From positions 62,001 through 126,000 of the forward strand of contig JAUXNG010000072.1 in NCBI GenBank assembly GCA_030682835.1: a stretch of 64,000 bases of DNA, given 5' to 3'. A model generated the notes under the pieces. That model was given only the letters and a program-made list of their open reading frames with translations. It was not told where the DNA came from and did no database searches. The position numbers and the translations under genes are program-made. This DNA comes from Hydrogenophaga sp. (lineage in GTDB: Bacteria; Pseudomonadota; Gammaproteobacteria; Burkholderiales; Burkholderiaceae_C). Every line of letters starts with the position of its first letter. Position 1 is the stretch's first letter. Positions 61,073 through 64,000 of the stretch are shown piece by piece.

Positions 61073-61864
61073 ATGAAAACCAAGACAATCAAGACCACCG
61101 CCCTTGAGCAGAAGCGCACCGCGCTTGCCAATCGCCTCACCGAACTGCGGTCCACCTTCGCCGCCCTGGAAGCCCGGGTGGAAAGCGGGCGCTGCAATGG
61201 GGGATCCAACCAGGGGGGTGCCCCGAACGCAGACCCGGGAGCCGTCGCCGCCTTGCCCGGTGCAAAAAGCGAACTGCAGAAAGCCGAGACCGATCTCGCC
61301 CTGATCGAGAGGGAACTCGCCAAGCTGAAGGCGGCGGCAGAAGCGCCGACCGTGAAGGCCAGGTGCGATGTGCGCCTTGACGAACTGAAGGCTGAGATCC
61401 GTCGGCACGAGACGAAGCGAGACGCCCACGCCAGCCACGCCACCGCGCTGGGGGCGGAGCAGGCACTCGCCACTGCGGCAGCGGAGGCAGCGAAAGACGC
61501 CGCGGCAGACGCCCTGTCCACCCCCGGTGCGCAGGCCACTCCCGTGACCTGGCGCGAGCACTACGACCGCGCTGACCTCCACGCGCGCGCAGCCGAGAGG
61601 GCCCGCGCCAGCGCGGCGCAGGAGCAGGCGCGCATCGACGCCCTGCGGGCACAGCTGGCCGAGGTGCAGGCAGAGGCGGACGTCGCCGAGGTCGAGTCCG
61701 CGTCGGCTGCACTCGCCGGCCCGCGCGACGCCTTCATGGCCGCAGCGCACCGGCAGCTGGTCGCCGAGCGCAGGCTGTACGGGCGCGAGGGCATGACTCG
61801 TTTCGACTTCCAGTCGATGTACCGCAGCTGGCTGGACGAGCAGGCTGGCGACGCCCCGCAATAG
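61073..61864 (+). CDS. Coiled-coil island protein, 263 residues
   Basis: The product is dominated by Ala, Glu, Arg and Lys in heptad-like pattern (about 5-50, 75-120, 190-230: ELQKAETDLALIERELAKLK, QARIDALRAQLAEVQAEAD). No family recognised; it may be structural or regulatory, for example interfering with a helper phage. ATG 61073 has GAAAG upstream; the in-frame extension through the repeats is rejected. Confidence 0.7.
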   Translation: MKTKTIKTTALEQKRTALANRLTELRSTFAALEARVESGRCNGGSNQGGAPNADPGAVAALPGAKSELQKAETDLALIERELAKLKAAAEAPTVKARCDVRLDELKAEIRRHETKRDAHASHATALGAEQALATAAAEAAKDAAADALSTPGAQATPVTWREHYDRADLHARAAERARASAAQEQARIDALRAQLAEVQAEADVAEVESASAALAGPRDAFMAAAHRQLVAERRLYGREGMTRFDFQSMYRSWLDEQAGDAPQ

Positions 61865-62131
61865 GCGAGGCTCCTGGCGTATATGTTCCAACGCAGGGGG
61901 ACGGAGAGGCGCGGTGGTCAAGAGTTTTTCGGTTTTTGAAACTTAATTTAGCGCGCACCCACCCCATGCTTGGTTCATACACATCAACCAAATTGTGAAA
62001 AGACCATGCGAGCTGCTCAGTTACTCAAGGTTGTAGATCGACCTCTCCTCAGAGGACAACCTCCAGAGTGTTTGCGTGTAAGCCCACGTCACTGCTGAAT
62101 GCGCCCCTCCATCAACAAAGGGACAGAGAAC
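61865..62131. other. AT-richer spacer in the island
   Basis: A 267-bp stretch with TTTTTGAAACTTAATTTAG near 61928-61949, plausible as a promoter region for the genes that follow. A 30-codon frame at 62006-62098 is too short to support. Nothing else is recognised. Confidence 0.4.
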
Positions 62132-62344
62132 ATGCAAACACTTGACGCTGTCGCCGACGGCATCGAACAGGCTGCTGGCCTGGTGCAGTTGCTGATTGCA
62201 GCCGCTGCCGAGACCACTGACGGCACCATCCGGCCGGCGCTGTACTGCCTGGCAGACGTTCTGGCGCGAGCCGGTGCCGTGCTGGACACATTCAGCCCAT
62301 CGGAGAGCGGGCGGGTAGACGCCCGCGAACATCCCCGGAACTAA
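62132..62344 (+). CDS. Small island protein, 70 residues
   Basis: Starts at ATG 62132; an in-frame ATG at 62099 gives 81 residues. The product LDAVADGIEQAAGLVQLLIAAAAE followed by TIRPALYCLADVLARAGAVLD is helical, of the sort found in small DUF3077-like proteins. Function unknown. Confidence 0.55.
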   Translation: MQTLDAVADGIEQAAGLVQLLIAAAAETTDGTIRPALYCLADVLARAGAVLDTFSPSESGRVDAREHPRN

Positions 62345-62366
62345 CCGCACCAAAGGCAATTCACTC

Positions 62367-62495
62367 ATGCACACCCCCCACTTCATCGGCGCCTACAACG
62401 CCGCAATCGAGGCCATGCACCTGGTCCAGTCCATCGGCGATGGCGCTGATGTTCGCGTATGGGCCTTGCCGGCCGGCAACGGCGGAGTCAATTAG
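62367..62495 (+). CDS. Small open frame, 42 residues, ending in TAG
   Basis: Begins ATG 62367, reads FIGAYNAAIEAMHLVQSIGDG and stops at TAG 62493-62495, after which the frame stays open another 50 codons to TGA 62646. It could be an intact small gene or a gene broken by a nonsense mutation. Confidence 0.35.
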   Translation: MHTPHFIGAYNAAIEAMHLVQSIGDGADVRVWALPAGNGGVN

Positions 62496-62805
62496 CAGCG
62501 TCGTTTCAGGCGCATTCCACTGGCATGGTTGTTCTTGCTCGCGCAAGAGGCGAAGTTCCCTGCAGCAGCAGACACCGAGCGTGGCACGCGCAGCCTGATG
62601 TTTCTGGCTGCGCCACCGACCAAGCAGTTGCTGATGTTGATGCTGTGAAATTTCTGCGCCGATCTGTTTCCGTCTCACCTGGCCGCTCTTGGCGCGCCAG
62701 ATCCGGCCATCTCGCAGACGAAACAGGTGGAGCGGCCTGACCTGAGGTATCGCTGCTCATCAGCAAAGGCGCGAGTAACATGCGGACACAACTACCGAGG
62801 TCCAC
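62496..62805. other. Unassigned island spacer
   Basis: Frames in both directions stay open over parts of this stretch but have atypical composition and no ribosome sites. I see no RNA, terminator or gene I can support beyond the possible extension of the frame at 62367. Confidence 0.4.
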
Positions 62806-63327
62806 ATGCGCTCTATTGCCATCGCCGCCCTGCTCCTGATCGCAGTACACCCGGGCGCATGGGCGGTCTACAAATGCACCAGCCCTGACGGGCGGGTGGC
62901 GTTCCAAGAGACGCCATGCGCCCAGGGCGGCGAGAAGCTCAAAATACAGCCGCTAGGCGGCACGGACAATAAATCAAAATTGCCGACTCTCGAAGACCTC
63001 AAGAAGGTTCTCGAGCAAAAGACAACCATCCCCACCTCGGCGATCCCCCAGCGAAGTGAAGAAGAGCTCCGACAGCAGGTGATCGCCAGTCTCAAAGACC
63101 CGCAATCTGCGCAATTTCGCGCGGTGCGCCATGTTGGAGAGGGCAAGGCCATCTGCGGTGAGGTCAACGCGCGGAACTCGTACGGCGGATTTGCAGGGTT
63201 CAGGGCCTTCGTCGCTGACGCCCAAGGCGTCTACTGGCACCAGGACGGCAGCGGCCCCAGTTCCATCGGCTTCGACGGCGCGCGCAACATGTACTACCCG
63301 CGGGCGCATGCGTGGGGGTGTCTGTAA
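62806..63327 (+). CDS. Exported island cargo protein, DUF4124-like
   Basis: A 173-residue protein with a signal peptide (residues 1-20, AWAVYKCTS) followed by a DUF4124-like block, YKCTSPDGRVAFQETPC, and a C-terminal region with LKDPQSAQFRAVRHV and CGEVNARNSYGGFAGFRAFV, a combination seen in uncharacterised exported proteins. Six cysteines are present outside the signal. It could affect the cell envelope of the host. Confidence 0.75.
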   Translation: MRSIAIAALLLIAVHPGAWAVYKCTSPDGRVAFQETPCAQGGEKLKIQPLGGTDNKSKLPTLEDLKKVLEQKTTIPTSAIPQRSEEELRQQVIASLKDPQSAQFRAVRHVGEGKAICGEVNARNSYGGFAGFRAFVADAQGVYWHQDGSGPSSIGFDGARNMYYPRAHAWGCL

Positions 63328-63350
63328 TTCCTGAGCATCTCTAAGCCGTG

Positions 63351-63371
63351 TGGTGACTCAAATGGTGACTC
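63351..63371. repeat. Right-end direct repeats (possible integrase arm sites)
   Basis: Two GGTGACTC copies in the same spacing as at 56164-56184, with 20 of 21 bases identical. They lie 54 bp from the right core. Confidence 0.7.
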
Positions 63372-63387
63372 AGACTCGGCAAATAGC

Positions 63388-63420
63388 AAAAAACCCCAAG
63401 TAGATCAACTACTTGGGGTT
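63388..63420 (-). terminator. Intrinsic terminator of tRNA-Ser supplied by the island
   Basis: On the minus strand: AACCCCAAGTAG, loop TTGAT, CTACTTGGGGTT, then T-run. It is 5 bp past the tRNA 3' CCA and replaces the ancestral terminator now at 55981. Confidence 0.88.
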
Positions 63421-63424
63421 CTGT

Positions 63425-63440
63425 ACTGGCGGAGCGAGAG
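63425..63440. other. Right attachment core (attR) in tRNA-Ser 3' end
   Basis: ACTGGCGGAGCGAGAG, identical to 56016-56031. It covers the last 14 bases of the tRNA plus two beyond. Confidence 0.88.
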
Positions 63441-63519
63441 GGATTCGAACCCTCGATGAGGCTCTACACCCCATACTCCCTTAGCAGGGGAGCACCTTCG
63501 GCCACTCGGTCATCGCTCC
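63427..63519 (-). tRNA. tRNA-Ser (anticodon GCU)
   Basis: Acceptor GGAGCGA pairs with TCGCTCC, the CCA end is encoded, T-loop GGTTCGAATC, anticodon loop CTGCTAA, and a long variable arm as in class II tRNA. The last 14 bases belong to the att core. Confidence 0.95.
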
Positions 63520-63583
63520 GAAGCTCGTATTATGCCTCAAGTCGAGACCACTGCAGGAAGGGTCCAGACCCTGAGGCGGTGAA

Positions 63584-64000
63584 TCAAGGGGCGATCGTAT
63601 CGGCCGTCTGGTCCAGGTCGAACTCGCGGTGCAGCGAGCGCACGGCCAGTTCCATGTACTTCTCGTCGATGACCACCGAGGTCTTGATCTCGGATGTGGA
63701 AATCATCTGGATGTTGATGCCCTCGTCGCTCAGGCACTTGAACATGCGGCTGGCCACACCCACGTGGCTGCGCATGCCGATGCCGACGATGGACACCTTG
63801 CAGATGCGCGCATCGCCCACCACATCGGCCGCGCCGAGTTCGGGCACCACTGTGGACTTCAGCAGGTCCATGGTCTTCTGGAAATCGTTGCGGTGCACCG
63901 TGAAGCTGAAGTCGGTCTTGCCGTCCTTGCTCAGGTTCTGGATGATCACGTCGACTTCGATGTTGGCCTCGGCCACGGCGCCCAGGATCTGGTACGCGAT
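63584..64000 (-). CDS. lysC: Aspartate kinase LysC, C-terminal part (runs off the window)
   Basis: The last 138 codons of an aspartokinase, comprising two ACT domains. VDVIIQNLSKDGKTDFSFTV and VSIVGIGMRSHVGVASRMF, then GINIQMISTSEIKTSVVI, are the regulatory lysine/threonine-binding segments. Aspartokinase feeds lysine, threonine and methionine synthesis. The rest of the gene is to the right of the window. tRNA-Ser lies directly downstream. Confidence 0.93.
   Translation of the reverse strand: MAYQILGAVAEANIEVDVIIQNLSKDGKTDFSFTVHRNDFQKTMDLLKSTVVPELGAADVVGDARICKVSIVGIGMRSHVGVASRMFKCLSDEGINIQMISTSEIKTSVVIDEKYMELAVRSLHREFDLDQTADTIAP

Larger units (their letters stand above)
56016..63440. mobile_element. 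Integrated satellite-like island in tRNA-Ser(GCU)
   Basis: A 7.4-kb element bounded by perfect 16-bp repeats (ACTGGCGGAGCGAGAG at 56016-56031 and 63425-63440), the right copy being the 3' end of tRNA-Ser. It carries integrase, AlpA-like regulator, three small overlapping genes, a primase-helicase, a coiled-coil protein and minor cargo, with no capsid, tail, conjugation or toxin-antitoxin gene that I recognise. The content recalls P4-type or other phage satellites or small integrative elements. Integrase lies at the end away from the intact tRNA. Confidence 0.85.

Noticed and set aside
62361-62740. Minus-strand 105-codon frame and plus-strand 93-codon frame
   Set aside because: No ribosome site, atypical residues, and they overlap each other.

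Overview
The window looks like chromosome of a GC-rich betaproteobacterium, most probably a phototrophic member of the Burkholderiales (Comamonadaceae or Rubrivivax type). The grounds are the order of the photosynthesis genes, an aerobic AcsF cyclase, two HiPIP genes, Bug/TctC-type binding proteins and the dispersed TTCGACA-type repeats familiar from that group. No species can be fixed from the sequence alone.

Positions 1-23600 are one arm of a photosynthesis gene cluster. The minus strand carries a superoperon bchF-bchN-bchB-bchH-bchL-bchM-lhaA-puhA-puhB-puhC-acsF-puhE-crtI, with crtB running off the left edge. Many of its junctions overlap by a few bases. The plus strand carries ppaA(aerR)-ppsR and then bchG-pucC-like-bchP plus a small membrane protein; a HiPIP gene converges on it. 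Together they cover Mg chelation, methylation, ring E formation, dark protochlorophyllide reduction, 3-vinyl hydration, esterification and phytyl reduction, first carotenoid steps and reaction-centre assembly. pufLM, bchXYZ, bchC and bchID are not in the window. Three promoters (bchF, ppaA, bchG) share one layout: a PpsR-like box whose last six bases are the -35 hexamer, followed by a 17-bp spacer.

Positions 23700-36500 hold a sensory block (PAS histidine kinase, PAS chemoreceptor, and two Crp/Fnr regulators each with four cysteines spaced as in FNR), then hpnD-hpnE (squalene/hopanoid route), a Lon-type protease, a HAD hydrolase-GST pair and hemH. Positions 36500-53400 hold transport: a five-gene branched-chain-amino-acid-type ABC operon with an adjoining alpha/beta hydrolase, driven by a recognisable sigma-54 promoter with three upstream palindromes and its own PAS-AAA-Fis activator; a tripartite tricarboxylate system tctCBA with tctDE and a second TctC; hslR; and an EamA exporter. 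A 0.57-kb array of about 190-bp repeats sits between livH and livM.

Positions 53378-55767 hold a MerR/LitR-like regulator divergent from a DCC-family protein and a second HiPIP. From 56016 to 63440 an integrated element of about 7.4 kb occupies the 3' end of a tRNA-Ser(GCU) gene. It has 16-bp direct repeats, a terminator outside each core, repeated GGTGACTC arm-like sites at both ends, a tyrosine integrase, an AlpA-like regulator, three overlapping small genes, a primase-helicase and a few cargo genes. This satellite-like island is the least described part of the window. The right edge cuts lysC.
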